DNA from: Lotus japonicus
Lineage: Eukaryota; Streptophyta; Magnoliopsida; Fabales; Fabaceae
Direction of reading: 5' to 3'
Assembly (NCBI RefSeq): GCF_012489685.1
Contig: NC_080044.1
Coordinates: 65,458,732 to 65,522,731, forward strand
DNA length: 64,000 bases
The position numbers and the translations under genes are program-made. Numbering within the stretch: the first letter of the stretch is position 1; each line of letters opens with the position of its first letter. This document shows, piece by piece, positions 1-12,299 of the stretch. The notes below the pieces were generated by a model. It saw only the letters and a list, made by a program, of their open reading frames with translations. It made no database searches and was not told the origin of the DNA.

Positions 1-2
1 TT

Positions 3-181
3 CTTGATAGGATAGGATCATCATATGTCACCTGGCTTCCCTTAATGAAATTGTAGTCAATGGAATTTGAATTTCTTAGTTTTGGAAGATTCTACCGTTG
101 TTACTTGATAGGATAGGATCATCATATGTCACCCAGCTTCCCTTAATGAAATTGTAGTCAATGCGATTTGAATTTCTTATG
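3..181. repeat. Direct tandem duplication, period about 101 bp
   Basis: About 78 bases beginning CTTGATAGGATAGGATCATC at 3 recur at 104 with a few substitutions. The two copies are separated by about 20 bases. They lie in what is probably an intron of the kinase gene that ends at 1681. I see no coding potential. Confidence 0.85.
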
Positions 182-1126
182 AATCTCTTGAGTGTTTTAG
201 TGGTGATCAAATCAACATTTAAGTTATTGTATTAAAATCTAGAAAATAGCGTTCTTTTATTCCTTTAGGAATTGTTAAGTTTGCAGTGTTATACAAAAAT
301 TACAAGAGGTCCAACTTAGAGGTGCCAAGTAATGTCAACATGCCAAAGTAAATTAATTAGCCTTTTGACTACTTGTATCGCATGTTGTTACTCTCTCTTT
401 TCCATTGATCTTGCCACCCTGTGCTTTCCTTGATAGCATTTGCATTTTAGTCTCTTTACTAGGGTAGCGAGACATTTAGTGTCTTTGAGCTTCATTCCTC
501 TACTAGAAGCTTTGGCCATTCGAATCTTTGTAATGTCACTATTATTTGTTATCTAACTATAGTAAAGTTTCACTAGGGTAGATTTATGAACTTGCCAACT
601 TTTGTTTTCCAGTTTTCTTATTCAGATTTGCCAGGCTATTGACACCATGAATTTGAAGCGTTTGCGGTAGATGAGTAGATCGGTTGTAAGACATGACTAA
701 AATCCCATCTAAACCATCCAGTCACTGTAATTTGAGAATCAATTCTTTTGTTGCAATTTATAAACCCAACCCGCTGGACCCCCATTTGAACAGCAAAACT
801 CACAAAGACAAAATAAAAAAAATGAGATCCTTGCACTGAACTACCGATCCATCAGTAAAAATCTCGATAGTCAAAAGGTCCATACTAGTTGTTACATCTG
901 TTTGGATTGATTTTGAGCACCCTTTCATTTAATGATTTAAAGTTTTTCGATTTCTGCAACCTTAAGCACCAGATTTTTTTCTACAATTTTCTTTTAACTG
1001 ATTTGAGGAGGGTCATCAATTTGATACTTGCTTTCTGATCAACATAGTTCTACTATAGCATGGAGCAATAGGCTACAGATCCTTTAGTAGTTTGTTTACC
1101 TTTTACACTTCTGCTTCTGATATCAG

Positions 1127-1681
1127 GTTGGTGACTTGGGACTGTCCAAAGTAAAATGTCAGACATTGATCTCTGGCGGTGTGAGAGGAACTCTACCGTG
1201 GATGGCGCCAGAACTACTAAACGGAAGCAGTAGCCTTGTTTCAGAGAAGGTTTATGCTTTAACTTATTCTGAAGGTTGATGATATTTTTTCCTGATATTT
1301 TCTTCACATATGCTTGTGTTTTGATGCTTTGCTGTTTTAGGTTGATGTCTTTTCATTCGGTATTGTGCTGTGGGAACTCTTAACTGGAGAAGAGCCATAT
1401 GCTGATTTGCACTATGGTGCTATTATAGGTAATCCAGGGGCCAAATCCACTGTTACAATTTAGTTATATGGCTTTCAGTTATTGAGTGGGTTCATAATTC
1501 AGGTGGTATTGTGTCCAACACTTTGCGGCCTCTGGTTCCAGAATCTTGCGATTCAGAATGGAGATCACTGATGGAGAGGTGCTGGTCCTCCGAGCCATCA
1601 GAGAGACCAGGCTTCCCTGAGATTGTCAACGAATTACGTTCTATGGCAGCCAAACGACACAATCAACAGCTTCCCAAATGA
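1127..1681 (+). CDS. Raf-like MAPKKK-type protein kinase, C-terminal exons only
   Basis: Three exons can be read: 1127-1249, 1341-1428 and 1503-1681 (stop TGA 1679-1681). They join in frame across GT-AG introns. The product carries kinase subdomain VII as VGDLGLSK (DLG in place of DFG), the activation segment and APE region [14 protein letters not shown], subdomain [22 protein letters not shown], and the subdomain XI arginine in SEPSERPGF. It ends about 12 residues after LRSMAAK. This combination is typical of plant Raf-like kinases of the PB1-domain type, which phosphorylate Ser/Thr and act in stress or hormone signalling; the subgroup is inferred. The ATP-binding lobe and the HRD catalytic loop are not found between 1 and 1126, so the upstream exons must lie beyond the left edge behind an intron of at least 1.1 kb. 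The gene is cut by the window and shows no sign of being broken. Confidence 0.9.
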
Positions 1682-2338
1682 GTTCCCACAAATGAGCTCC
1701 CCCTCCTTTGCTCACCAATGCATTGTGCAGCATATATATCATAGGATGGAAAGGTTAGCTTTGTAAGTTTACTTCATATAGTGGTAGTCAAGCTTTTATA
1801 GCTTTGCTGCAGATTCTTCTCTCACATCCGACCCTCCAAGAACATTAGGAAATGTTTCATTTTTTAGTAGGAAAAGCAAAAGGGGAAGAGAAAACATATT
1901 GTTCATAGTTTAATACTTTAATTGTACTCAAAAAATAGATATTGTAAAGGGTTTTCTTACCATTTTCGCTCATGAGTATTGCTATTTAGGTCCTTTTATA
2001 AGAAATACAAATTGTTTATTAGAAAACAATATCAAATACATCCATACTTTGTTTGGTGAGCATTTTCCTTGTCATATATTAATAAATCTTTGATGTGTAG
2101 TGTCAGAGTCCAATATGCTAGAGAAATCGCGTAATAACCAATAACAGAGAACTAGCATCTTCAATTTGCGTGGAACCTTCTAAATTCAAAATTCAAACAT
2201 GTCTCCTACGCTTTCTTTGACTTTTCCTCCTTTGATCTTATCTCTTCTCACCCGTCACCTATAAATGCTTTCTCAATTATAAAACTCACCACTAATTTAT
2301 TAACCTCATACCTATACCTGCAACAACAACAAAAAAAC
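1682..2338. other. Intergenic: kinase 3' UTR and promoter of the next gene
   Basis: No coding sequence is seen. The first few hundred bases are presumably the kinase 3' UTR. The last ~150 bases hold the TATA box and leader of the small gene at 2339. Confidence 0.6.
2259..2266 (+). promoter_or_regulatory. TATA box of the small gene at 2339
   Basis: CTATAAAT lies 73 bases upstream of the ATG, followed by a short CAACAACAAC-rich leader. Spacing and context suit a plant core promoter. Confidence 0.6.
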
Positions 2339-2770
2339 ATGGCAGCATCCTACGAGAGAAAACCACTGGTGATGGAAATGGAACATGAAGAAGATTTTGA
2401 AGAAGCCAGTGGTAGTGGATGTGGGTGTGGATGCTTCAAGGGTTTCAACTTGAAGTGGTGGCAGAGCCATGAAGAAGAAGGTAAACGCTTAATTGATCAA
2501 AACGGAGGAGGAGGAGAGGGATGGATGGTGGAGAAGATGAAGAAGGTGAAAGAGGCTTCAGAAGTGATTGCTGGACCAAAGTGGAAGAATTTCATTAGAA
2601 AGATAAGTGGGCAGCAGAAGAAGAAGAGGTTCCAGTATGATGAACAGAGCTATGCTCTGAATTTTAACAGCAGGGCTGAGAGCGAAGATGATGAAGACAT
2701 GCCTCCCAGGTTCTCAGCTAGATTCTCTGCTCCTTTTCCTGCTGGTCACCGCCAAAATGGAACATCATGA
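2339..2770 (+). CDS. Small intronless plant protein of unknown function
   Basis: The ORF encodes 143 residues. The start is supported by an A-rich leader (AAAAACATGG, good plant context) and the TATA box at 2259. The protein begins with an acidic stretch (MEMEHEEDFEE), then a glycine/cysteine run GCGCGCF at about 27-33. A basic central part (WMVEKMKKVKEA, GPKWKNFIRKISGQQKKKRF) is followed by the motif FQYDEQSYALNF and an acidic then RFSARFSAPFP tail. I recognise the FQYD..SYALNF motif from uncharacterised plant proteins, some labelled stress-induced in annotations, but no biochemical role is known to me. No signal peptide or membrane segment is apparent. The ORF looks intact and codon-like throughout. 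Confidence 0.75.
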   Translation: MAASYERKPLVMEMEHEEDFEEASGSGCGCGCFKGFNLKWWQSHEEEGKRLIDQNGGGGEGWMVEKMKKVKEASEVIAGPKWKNFIRKISGQQKKKRFQYDEQSYALNFNSRAESEDDEDMPPRFSARFSAPFPAGHRQNGTS

Positions 2771-4173
2771 GTTCTTGTTTTCTTAATTACTACTGTAAAG
2801 ATGTCTGATTGCCTAAATTTGTTTGATGTTTGTAATTCTTATGTGGTGATTATTTACAAAGAATACCATTCTTTATATTCTTTTACCATGGCTTCAATGT
2901 CTGCAACCATGATATCGGCCGGCATGTCAAGGTTTTGGAGGTTTTCAAAACGGCAATTTAACTTGATTTTGGTTGCGACAATCACGTTTATTCACAATCT
3001 TCTGCAATATGAAGGACCGCAACGCAATCGTGATGCAACTGTAACCTCGACCGCAATTTAACAACTTTGTTTTCTTCTTTCGATATTCCATGTTTTATCT
3101 ATTCCTCTTAGCCCAAATGAAGTCGGAAATGGATGAAAGAGGATGATGATTCTTTAAAACAACAAACACATGAACCATTAGTTTTGAGAATAAAGTGTTG
3201 ACACTTTCAAGAATTAAATTCTATGGGTGATTCCCTTATCACAAAAAGTTGTGGATAGATGTGTTGCAGAAGTAAACGCGTTAAAAATACTTGTTATTCT
3301 TTGCCTTTGCTTGAGGTCAAATCCTTTCCACTTGCAATTCCTTTTGTTGTAACTTGTACGAAGGCAAATATTGGTGGTAGTTGTCCCCTCATGCAACTTG
3401 CATACCTAAAAGGCTAGGACATTTATTTAATTTATAATCCTTCAATTAGCCATCACAATCATATGAGGATAATTGGCAACTAAGTAGGAGTTTGTCAGAA
3501 CTGATAAGAAGCTATAAGAAATGCTAACTTTAAATTACAAAATTGAAAATCTAAACTACATCTACTATTTAATAGATTTGCTGAGTACCAACATGTACTA
3601 TGCAGCGTTTGTTTGGAATACTAGTTGAGGAATTCAAATTTTTTAAATGAGATATTATATATTTATGTATCACCTTGCTACCCATTAATCTAATCAAGTA
3701 CATTAATTCTCTCTAAATCAATATCAGGAAATCAAGCAGCAGCCTCATATACAACAATACATTTTGTAATTGAACCAATAATACTATTTCATTACAGTGA
3801 TTTTATCATAAATTCCCCTTTTACATCCAGATTCCACCATTTCACGTTCATGTTGGACTAACATGAGTTCATTCACATGAAGCTCTGGTTACTGGTTTCG
3901 CCTGCACTGATACAATCCAGAAATAAAACTCAGCATGCCATATATAGTCATAACTCATAAGAGATCAGGAGGATTGAACAATTCTATGGTGAACCATATT
4001 AAAAACTGATTCATCCATAAATTATGGTCTTGCTACTAACATTTAGTACATGTTATTTACAATATGCTCGTTCTAAAATTAATATGCAGATGAACTCTAT
4101 TAATTTATGAAGCAGATTCTTTTTGATCCACCGTAGACAAAGCCATATCACAAGGAAGAAAGTATCTATTAGC
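2771..4173. other. Intergenic, with a weak inverted-repeat element near 2920-3062
   Basis: No gene is visible. Around 2944-3062 the sequence carries facing copies of an AATTGCGGT-like motif (GGCAATTTAAC at the left, GACCGCAATTTAAC at the right). Similar wording occurs at 15815-15885, suggesting a degenerate MITE family. The rest is AT-rich spacer and the 3' flank of the KNOX gene. Confidence 0.4.
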
Positions 4174-7100
4174 CTACCTCTTGCGCTTGGTTTTGGTGCT
4201 AGTAGCTGATGAGGGGTTAGTATGCCAGTTCCTTTTCCTTTGATTTATGAACCAGTTATTTATCTGCTTTAATTGCAACCCTGTTTCCTGCACCAATCTA
4301 GCTTTGTCTTCCTCCTAAAACATTCATATTCACAAGTGCAACCCAAAGTATACATGAGCAACCAACATATATAGCAAAACTTGTGTACATATAAAGTTAA
4401 ATATTTGATTTCAAAAAAAGAAGTTAAATATTCATCATGAGTCCAAATTACTTACAGTAGGGTAGGGCCATTTTGAATGTGCTTGCCACCAAGCTTTCAA
4501 AAGAGATGTGGTGTCCCCTGGGAGCTTCCCGGCTCGCCTCTTTCGTAGAATTTCTTCTCTTATGTCCACAATCTTCTCCTTGTATCCCTATATAAGAAAG
4601 AGGTATAACTTTATGTAGTTAGGATCAGTTTTTACAAAGTATGTTTGGATAAGTTTTTCTTTCATCGGAATCAATTCTAAAACCTAGAAGCTACTTGCAG
4701 AAGTTTCCTCTTAGAATTGGTTTAGACTTCAAAATTAATTGTCAAAAAATTTCCAAGTTGATTGATTACCTGTTTGAGCTCATGCTTTAACTCATGCCTG
4801 ACTCGCTCCATCAAAGACCTTTCACTCTCAGTGGGGACTAGAGGACCAAAGCCAAGACTGTCAGCACCGTCCATGCTGCTTTCGTACAAGTTGGCATTGC
4901 TCTCTGCCTGGTCATCTTCATCGTCTGACATTGTTGCACCTGTTCCTTCACCTGGAGATACACCTGCTCATGCATATCATTTAGTTAGTTTGATTCTTAA
5001 CCATATAAATGATCACTCCCAGCAATTTTGTATGCTCATATAATAAGTTGAATCTTAATCATGATGTGAACATATATGATGTTAGGTAAGATGAAATGAT
5101 GGCCAAATCTAATTTGTTTTACACTTTAATTTTGGGTAGTTATATGATGGACCGAACATGATCCCCATGAATCTTATTTTTACAACTAACATTCAATACA
5201 TGTTATTTACGATATGCTCTTTAATTTTTTATATCATTATTCTCCGTTAATTTTGGTCGATAGGCTTTGAATTATTATTTTACACCATACTCAAAATTAT
5301 TATCATCACATTATTTTAAAAGTCAAAGTTTCAGGATTAATATACAAGTGGAGGAAAAAAAAATGATACACATGATCACGTGTTTTAACTCTTTGAACCC
5401 AAGTTGAGCATTTTTAGAGCTTTTTTTTATTCTTCTTTCGTGTATGAATGAGATTATAAGGTGACCAGGCTCTTTTGCATGTCATGATATATAGTGCTTT
5501 TATCTCTTCTGTAGTTTGAGCATAATAGCATCCACGCATGTAACAAAGATAACCAAACACCCATAGAATATGTTACTTTGGATTTTTTTATATTTTTATA
5601 AAGCTACTTTGATTTAAATTAACTATTTCAAAAAAAAAGAATTAATTTTGACATTTTCAAATTTAAAATGTTTATTTATTTATTACCTTTAGATATGTTT
5701 GTTGATTTGAGTATCAATGGATTAAGTTTTTCTAATTATTTGTAGTGTGATAAGTTTTTTCTCTTTTATATATTAGCAATGTTAATGTGATAATTAAAAA
5801 AAGAAATGGAGAGAAGATTTTTATGATGATGCTGATTAAGAATTTTACCTGTCAAGCTTTGCAGAGACTGCTCGAGATCCCAACAAGCCATCACTGCTTC
5901 CATAGCATGAACACGGACATGTTGTTGCAATTGTTCTTTGAAGGCACACAGCAACAGAACGTAATGCGTCTACAACAAATAAATTAATTAGTATCAAAAC
6001 TCATAAATTAAAGACCTTCAGAAACATGGAAGTAATTAATAAGGACATTTTTCCCTAGAAAGAAAGTAACAAACAATCAAGTTAAGAGGGCCAAAAAGGA
6101 TTATAACATGAATAGAGAGTCAAACTCCAAAAAGCCAAACTTAAAACAAAATAAATTGCTTGAACAACATTAATTAAATATTACACTGATTTAACTATAT
6201 TTATAGTTTTCAAAAAAAAACTATATTTATAAAAATATTACTATTACATGTCTATCACCAAAGCGCGTAAATGAACTGACACAGGATTATTCTAGGCTTA
6301 ATTGCAGTTTTGCTCCCTCATCTTTAACCTATGTGCGATTTGCCTCCCTCATATTTAAAATGAGCGAATTTAATCTCTTATGTTCCAATTTGTGAAAATC
6401 AACTCCTTCCGTTAGAGAGCTGTTTAAAACTTAACGGAGCTCGGTGACGTGGCTTGCTATTTACACATTTTTTTCCTATTTACACCTGCACCCCTGTTTT
6501 TAACCGTAAAAAATAAAAAGAGAAAAGGAAAATAAAATTGAGGATAGTGGTTAATACATTTAACCATAATCCCAAATCAGATTGCTACCCAGAAAATGGT
6601 TCTGCTTCATCTTCCATGACCATCTTCCACCAAATCAAATTCCTAACCAAAAATTAAAACTTGATACAAATGCACAAGATTTGAACCCTAGATTCAACCC
6701 AGATCTCAGGCACTCCACATTAACCAGCACTTCGATTTCCCTTCCCTTGCAGAGAGCCCTTCTCCTCTTCGTCCTATTTGACCTCGAACTCCACCGATCT
6801 CACACGAGAGTAAGAGCAAGCGCCGGCACCTTCTTCCCCACATCGTCGATCACGCCACCGTTTCTTCGCCATCGACCCTACCCGCGACGCAAACCCCTTG
6901 TCATCAACCCTCACCCACTTTCGCAAATCCCACGCGTTGATGATGAAGACGACGCGACGACGTTGAGGGTGAGACCGTTGGGACTGGAGGAGTTGATCGA
7001 TTGTGAGGATGGGATTTGGGATTTCCTTTGTAGCTTCAAGATGGAACCATCCCAGAAACGAAATTCAGATTCATGTTTTTAGCTTCATCCTGTTCCCCTC

Positions 7101-10100
7101 TTCCCCTGCGATTCACTTTTTTCTGGGTTGCCTGGGTTTAATTCAGTGACAGTGGGTTTAATGGTGTGAGATTCAAATTTGATTTCATGGTGGTTGGATG
7201 AAGAGAAAAGAAGAAGAAGGGAATGGTGGTGGGGGTGCTGTGGTGTTTAACGAAGAGATGAAACAGGAAGGTTGAAGAAGATGAAAGATTAAAAGAAAAA
7301 AAATTTAATTAAAGGAAAAAGAATTATTTTTAAAGAAAATATAGATGACGTGGTATCCCAGTGGCACGTAATGTCAGAGCCACGTCATTAATATCGTCCA
7401 CATAGACGATTTCCGTCTGAAATTGGATGACAACTTAACGGAAGGAGCTGATTTTCACAAATTGGAACATGAGGGATTAAATTCACTCATTTTAAATATG
7501 AGGAATGTAAATCACACATAGGTAAAAGATGAGGGAGCAAAACTGCAATTAACCCATTATTCTAACTTAAGCTCGGATTCCCCTATAAATGCAGCTACAT
7601 TCAATTTCTACACAATGCAGCCAGGGAGGAACGACGTGACATGACACTAAGTAGTCTACACAACGGTGTAAATAGGACATTCAGAATCAATGTTGAAAAA
7701 AATCATCAAGTTAGAGTTGATTTGATTTGTGCATTAATAGATTCGCCAGTGCCAGGGCCGTGGAAGCCTTTATGCCAAAAAGGCAGCTGCCTAAGGCCCC
7801 ATAAAAAAATTAGGTCCAAAAATTTTTGGTTAAAAAAACCCAAGGTGCATATTAGAAGCGTAAGAAATCAAACAGATTTGACAAAAAAAAAAAAAGGAAA
7901 CAAATAGCGTAATGGATATATAATGCCGAATTGAAATTTGGGACGGGTGATATATATAAAAAACTGATTGATAGAGTATATATTAGATATATTGGAAATG
8001 CCTACCAAAAATAAATACTCATAGTAGACTAAAATGAAATAAATAGGAATCTTTTCTCTTCCTTAAAAATTAGCCAATTAAAAAGGAAAGTTATATAAAT
8101 ATTATCATCTCTTTTTTTTTTGAAATATTATCATCTCTTTTAAAACTATTCAATTTCATCATTAATATAATTTAAAATATTTATTTATCTCAAAAAATAA
8201 AAAAAAAATTATCCCTTAATTTATTCCAATTATCTCTCAATCTTTCACTCTCTCCATTGTTTAAACGCTTACACTTCTTCTGGTTTATCACAAAAAAAAT
8301 CTCCTTCCCTTCATCTCTATTCTCAACTTAGTGCAGCTAAGAAGTCGAAAAATTAATTCAATCTCAACATGGTGCAGCTTAAAAAGCTAGACGATTAATA
8401 TAAAAATTTATACTTTATATAATATACTAAGTCTCTTTAAAATTCTTGTAAAAAAAAGTCATTTTTACATTTTCGCCTAAGGCCCCAAAATGTCTGTACA
8501 CGGCCTGGCCAGTGCCATATACTGAAATACATACTTGAGGACAACCATAGCCAAATATTATTACGTATTTACGTACAGAATCTGTAATCCTCACATTATG
8601 CTAGTTTTGGCAGGCAAGATGCCAGAAACGTACAGAGATGAGGGAGTAAAGGTTGAGAAAACTGATCATGAGAGGTTCAACAGAAGAACATATTCTGCAA
8701 GAATTGAAGAACTGACCCATCAAGGTTTCAGCAAAAAGAGAAAAAAAGAAGTGGGAAGGCCAAGACTCCATTAACAGAAAGATTCGATAAAGCACTCTGA
8801 AAAGGCCTTTGCATTATTGAAGGGAGGAACACCTCACAGTCACACAACCCTCAACTGGACAAATCAGATTCACTCACTTTTACTGGCCCAAAATGCCTCG
8901 TACTACCATCCATCACAAAAATTAAAGTTCAAAATTAACCAGTAGTATTACTGTTAATCTTTTAAGTTAACACTGATTTTTAATCTAATTAATAAAGCAC
9001 CATGTAGACCACTTGACAAAGACAAGAAAAGAGAAGAATTAAGTGATAAGTGTGATATATATATATATGATGTGATCGAAAAGGAGATAAAATAATAAAT
9101 GATGTCTCAAAATGATGCACGCATTATTAAACCTTATCTTCACATTCAATTTCACCTCATAGCCACCGAAGATATCAATAGATGAGAGAAACTTGATATG
9201 ATGAATAATGCATTGAAAATAAAGAAAAATATGGGGAAAAAGTAAATATAAATGAGATGAAAGAGAAAATGCATGTGAATATTTTAGAAATAAATATAAC
9301 TCATTTATACCACTCAAAATTAACTTTATGGAGAGAAAGAATGAGATATATGATAGGTAATGTGGTAGAAAAAAAAGTATGCTGAAATAGAAGAAAACAA
9401 AAACATCAATGTGAATAGATTAAAGTTATTATGCAAAGCTCAAAAAATTTGGTGTATTTGGAAACCCACCAAAAAATAAAAAAGAACTTGGAAGAAGCAA
9501 TAAGTGATTTTGTAAAAATGTAATAACTTGTTTGAATTGCCAGTGAACTCAGTAACGATATATACACACCCAATATTTTAAACATTTCATTTTCACTTAT
9601 TTTTATTTTTATCTATCTCATCTTATTATCTATCACATCTCATACTTTCTCTCTTATACTTTTTTTTTTCCTTCTAATCTCTCTCCTCATTCCACCTCTT
9701 TCCACCTTTCCACCTCTTATAGAGGTGTGAAAGAAACATTTTCCCAGTGAACTCACAAAATAAAGCATGAAACTCCAAAACTATTGTACTTATCTTCAAG
9801 TGATTATAGGGTTTTCATGTGCTAAACCAACTAACCTCTAAGAGTATATAGAAGTCATGATTGATATTTCTGATTTAACAAGCAGCGTGAACATAAGAAA
9901 GACATTAGTGAGGGTTGACAAAGTAGTGGAAATGAAGGCATATTAAGTGGCAAGGACTTGTAAATTAAGATTCTTTCAGCTAGCTAGTATTCTTCTTACT
10001 CTATTAAATTGATTAAATTAAACTAAAATTAAAGTAGTTGTGATTCAAGGAAACACACAGAATTGATTACTGTAGAAAAAGAAGAAGAAGAGAGTTTAAG

Positions 10101-10515
10101 ATGGACAAACCATGAACTGATCAAGCTCCTTCTCATCCACCACTCTATGATTACTCCCAAGAGCAGAGTACTTCTCCAGCACGCGCTGCGACTGCTGAAG
10201 CTGCGCGTCGATCCTCGGAAGCTGGTCCACCGGCGTCGCAATTCTCAGGCAAGAAACGTGAGCAGATAACAGCTGCTCGTAAAGCTGGTGTCCGAGGATG
10301 TCAGCTTTGTACTCCCTCAAATCCTCACCACCACCACCGCTCTTCTCCGCCGTCGAAGTCTCCGGTTGCAGGTGCATGAAATTCTGCTGCCGCTGCTGAG
10401 CGTTCAGCCACGTCGGCTGCGGCGGCGGCATGTCCCTGTTCTCTGATAGCTCTTGCTCCTCCGCGAAACGCTGGAACGCGATTTCGTGCTGGAGATGATG
10501 GTCGTGGAAAGCCAT
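4174..10515 (-). CDS. Class II KNOX (TALE) homeodomain transcription factor, KNAT3/4/5-like
   Basis: Five exons on the minus strand: 10515-10111, 5969-5849, 4963-4770, 4587-4456 and 4314-4174 (stop). All are bounded by GT-AG and add to 993 bases, giving 330 residues. KNOX1 covers about 67-111 ([20 protein letters not shown]). KNOX2 covers about 128-176 ([20 protein letters not shown]). The class II linker MSDDEDDQ precedes the ELK region at about 228-250. The homeodomain (about 250-312) carries the three-residue loop extension WPYPTEEDK and helix 3 [14 protein letters not shown]. The protein is nuclear and DNA-binding, and the family works with BELL partners. I chose MAFHDHHL as the start because the family usually opens MAFH; an in-frame ATG five codons upstream (10530) is an alternative. 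The N-terminus lacks the long Q/P/N-rich stretches of KNAT3, making it about 100 residues shorter. Intron 1 is 4.1 kb and holds three transposons. All key residues are present, so it is probably functional. Confidence 0.95.
6295..7555. mobile_element. Non-autonomous Mutator-like element (MULE) with long TIRs
   Basis: Both ends carry terminal inverted repeats of at least ~130 bases. The left starts GGCTTAATTGCAGTTTTGCT, and the right end read on the minus strand starts GGGTTAATTGCAGTTTTGCT. The element is flanked by the perfect 9-bp direct repeat ATTATTCTA (6286-6294 and 7556-7564), which is the Mutator hallmark. There is no transposase. The interior (about 6700-7060) is clearly more GC-rich than its flanks and contains an open frame at 6582-7082 (+) of 166 codons with no family I recognise, so it may be a captured gene fragment (Pack-MULE). 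It sits in intron 1 of the KNOX gene. Confidence 0.93.
7753..8507. mobile_element. Non-autonomous hAT element, family A copy 1
   Basis: Ends are CAGGGCCGTGG at the left and CACGGCCTG at the right. They are flanked by the 8-bp direct repeat GCCAGTGC (7745-7752 and 8508-8515), typical of hAT. Subterminal CCTAAGGCCCC motifs occur at both ends. The same family recurs at 61086-61977. The interior is AT-rich and non-coding. It lies in KNOX intron 1. Confidence 0.9.
9551..9744. mobile_element. MITE family B copy 1 (Mutator-like by target duplication)
   Basis: The left end is AGTAACGATATATACACACC and the right end is GAGGTGTGAAAGAAACATTTT. A 10-bp direct repeat CAGTGAACTC flanks it (9541-9550 and 9745-9754). 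A close relative is at 23079-23263. It is non-coding and CT-rich inside, and is the third insertion in KNOX intron 1. Confidence 0.85.
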
Positions 10516-11850
10516 TTTTTCAAAATTCAATTAATCCTCTTACTCTGTGTATATATATATAATATTTCCTTCGCTACATTTTAATTGGTTTTAATTTGGT
10601 TTCATTGAATATCCAAACGCGGTGTAACTTTGAGGAAGAGAAGCACGGTTTAGAGTTGTGGTTGTTGGTGGTGCTGCTTGATGAGTGAGAAGAGGCAAAG
10701 GAAGGAAGGAAGAAGTTGATTGGAAAAAAGCGCTTTTAAAAGAAAGGGTTGACGTTGAGATCAAGAAAGTGGGGGAGAGATCTAACGGTGGGATTGCTGA
10801 TAACGTGGGGAGTTTGGGGCAATTACTCATTGGATATTCCTTCTAATTTTTAGTATTAACTGATGCATTGTCACAACCGATAGTTATGAGATTAATACAG
10901 TATTTGTCTAACCGCAGTCGACTAAGCTGTATGATTTCTTTCTTAGAAATCAAACTTTCAATCACGTGTTTAAGGGATGAAGTGTTAGATAGATCACCAA
11001 TAACTTAAATCAATTGGTTGGATATTTCTTCTAATAAAGACAAAGATGTGGGCGGCACCTTTGTCACGTTATTATTATTTAATCAGGACCACTTATTTAA
11101 TAATGTAATTGATTAATTAACTAATGTTAATTTGCATATTGTGTCAAAAAAAAAATTGCTTATCGTGTCTTTTGGGTACACTATTTGTTTAATTAAAATT
11201 AAAATTAAGATATTGTTTTCCTAAAGGTCAATAATCAATAGTACTATGTTGGTGAGGGTAGAATAGGGAAAGAATCACGAGGATTTTTTTTTTATCTTTT
11301 CGTTTTCCCGTTTGTGCATAAGTACAGAAATGGGTAATTATTGAAAATCTTTTAGGTACAAAAATGGGTTGTTATAGTGATATATAGGAAAGTGTAGGGA
11401 TTGGCACGAAAATGGTAAGTGCTTATGCTTTTGAAGTGACAAGTTACTTTTCCAGTTTCTATCATCCATGCTCACTCATGATCATGGAGACATGGACCCT
11501 TTAATCTAGAAACACTGAACTTATGTGTGCCTTTTCTTTAATCAAAGTTCATGGCTCACTTAGTTCTCCACTCTATCCAAAACCATTGTTATATGTGTTT
11601 AGAAAAGGAGAAAACATAATTTTCCTCGTAAAATATAGTTTTTACTTATCATACAGTTTAACACAGTTAGTAGATAGTTGAACTTCTTAAGCATTTGACC
11701 GTGAATTTAATACTTTAACCGTGCATAACGAGAAGAATTAACTAGAAGATACCTACTCATTTGATATGATACAAAATCCGGAGATGATTAGTCTCATAAT
11801 GTGAGAATAGGTTGCAAAATCAAAAAACTTATGGGGTAGAATGAGTTAGA
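10516..11850. other. KNOX upstream region, no other gene
   Basis: This is the 5' flank of the minus-strand KNOX gene. A TATATATATA run at about 10545-10560 lies too close to the ATG to be assigned with confidence as its TATA box. A 79-codon minus-strand frame (10591-10830) could be an upstream ORF in a long leader, but I cannot support it. From 10840 on the sequence is AT-rich spacer. Confidence 0.4.
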
Positions 11851-11854
11851 GTGA

Positions 11855-12290
11855 GGTGTTAGAGATTTGGTTATGATAATCCTGGATAACTTTGAAGAAT
11901 CGTGTTCGTACACTTTCCGAACAAAGTATTTCGACCCTATTCTTACCTGGGTTCACGAAATCCTTGTTGGGATAATTCTTGAAGAACAATCTGTTTCTGG
12001 CAATAGAGAACAGATCAGGAATGTAGAGAGAAAGTATGGTTTCTGTTTTCTATGTTTCCATCTGAGGCCAAATGACTCCTTATATTGGAGTTTGTTTCAG
12101 AAACCGAAAACGGTTAATAAAACAGTTAACTTTTCGAAAAAATTCGAACGGGACCCCAGCCAGGGGCTCCGCCCCTTGGAACCCCGCAATCTAATCGCGG
12201 TCAATTATGCGTTGGCTCGACAAGCGTGCACTCCGCACTACCCTAACTCGTTTCCGAGTTTAAAGCGTAATCGCATCGGCCTACAATAAA
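11855..12290 (+). mobile_element. Probable solo LTR or LTR fragment
   Basis: The stretch opens TGTTAGAGATTTGG and closes near CATCGGCCTACA, with a TATA-like CTTATATTGG at about 12079. It also has a GC-rich block (CAGGGGCTCCGCCCCTTGG) of the kind common in plant Copia-type LTRs. The open frame across it has no recognisable product. No matching 5-bp target duplication was found, so the exact ends are uncertain. Confidence 0.5.
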
Positions 12291-12299
12291 TCACATTAC

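Noticed and set aside
1053..1307. 84-codon minus-strand frame
   Set aside because: It is antisense to a kinase exon.
6582..7082. 166-codon frame as a host gene
   Set aside because: It lies entirely inside a MULE with target duplications, in an intron of another gene. A captured fragment is possible, an independent gene is not supported.
11867..12289. 140-codon frame as a gene
   Set aside because: It coincides with an LTR-like sequence and shows no domain.
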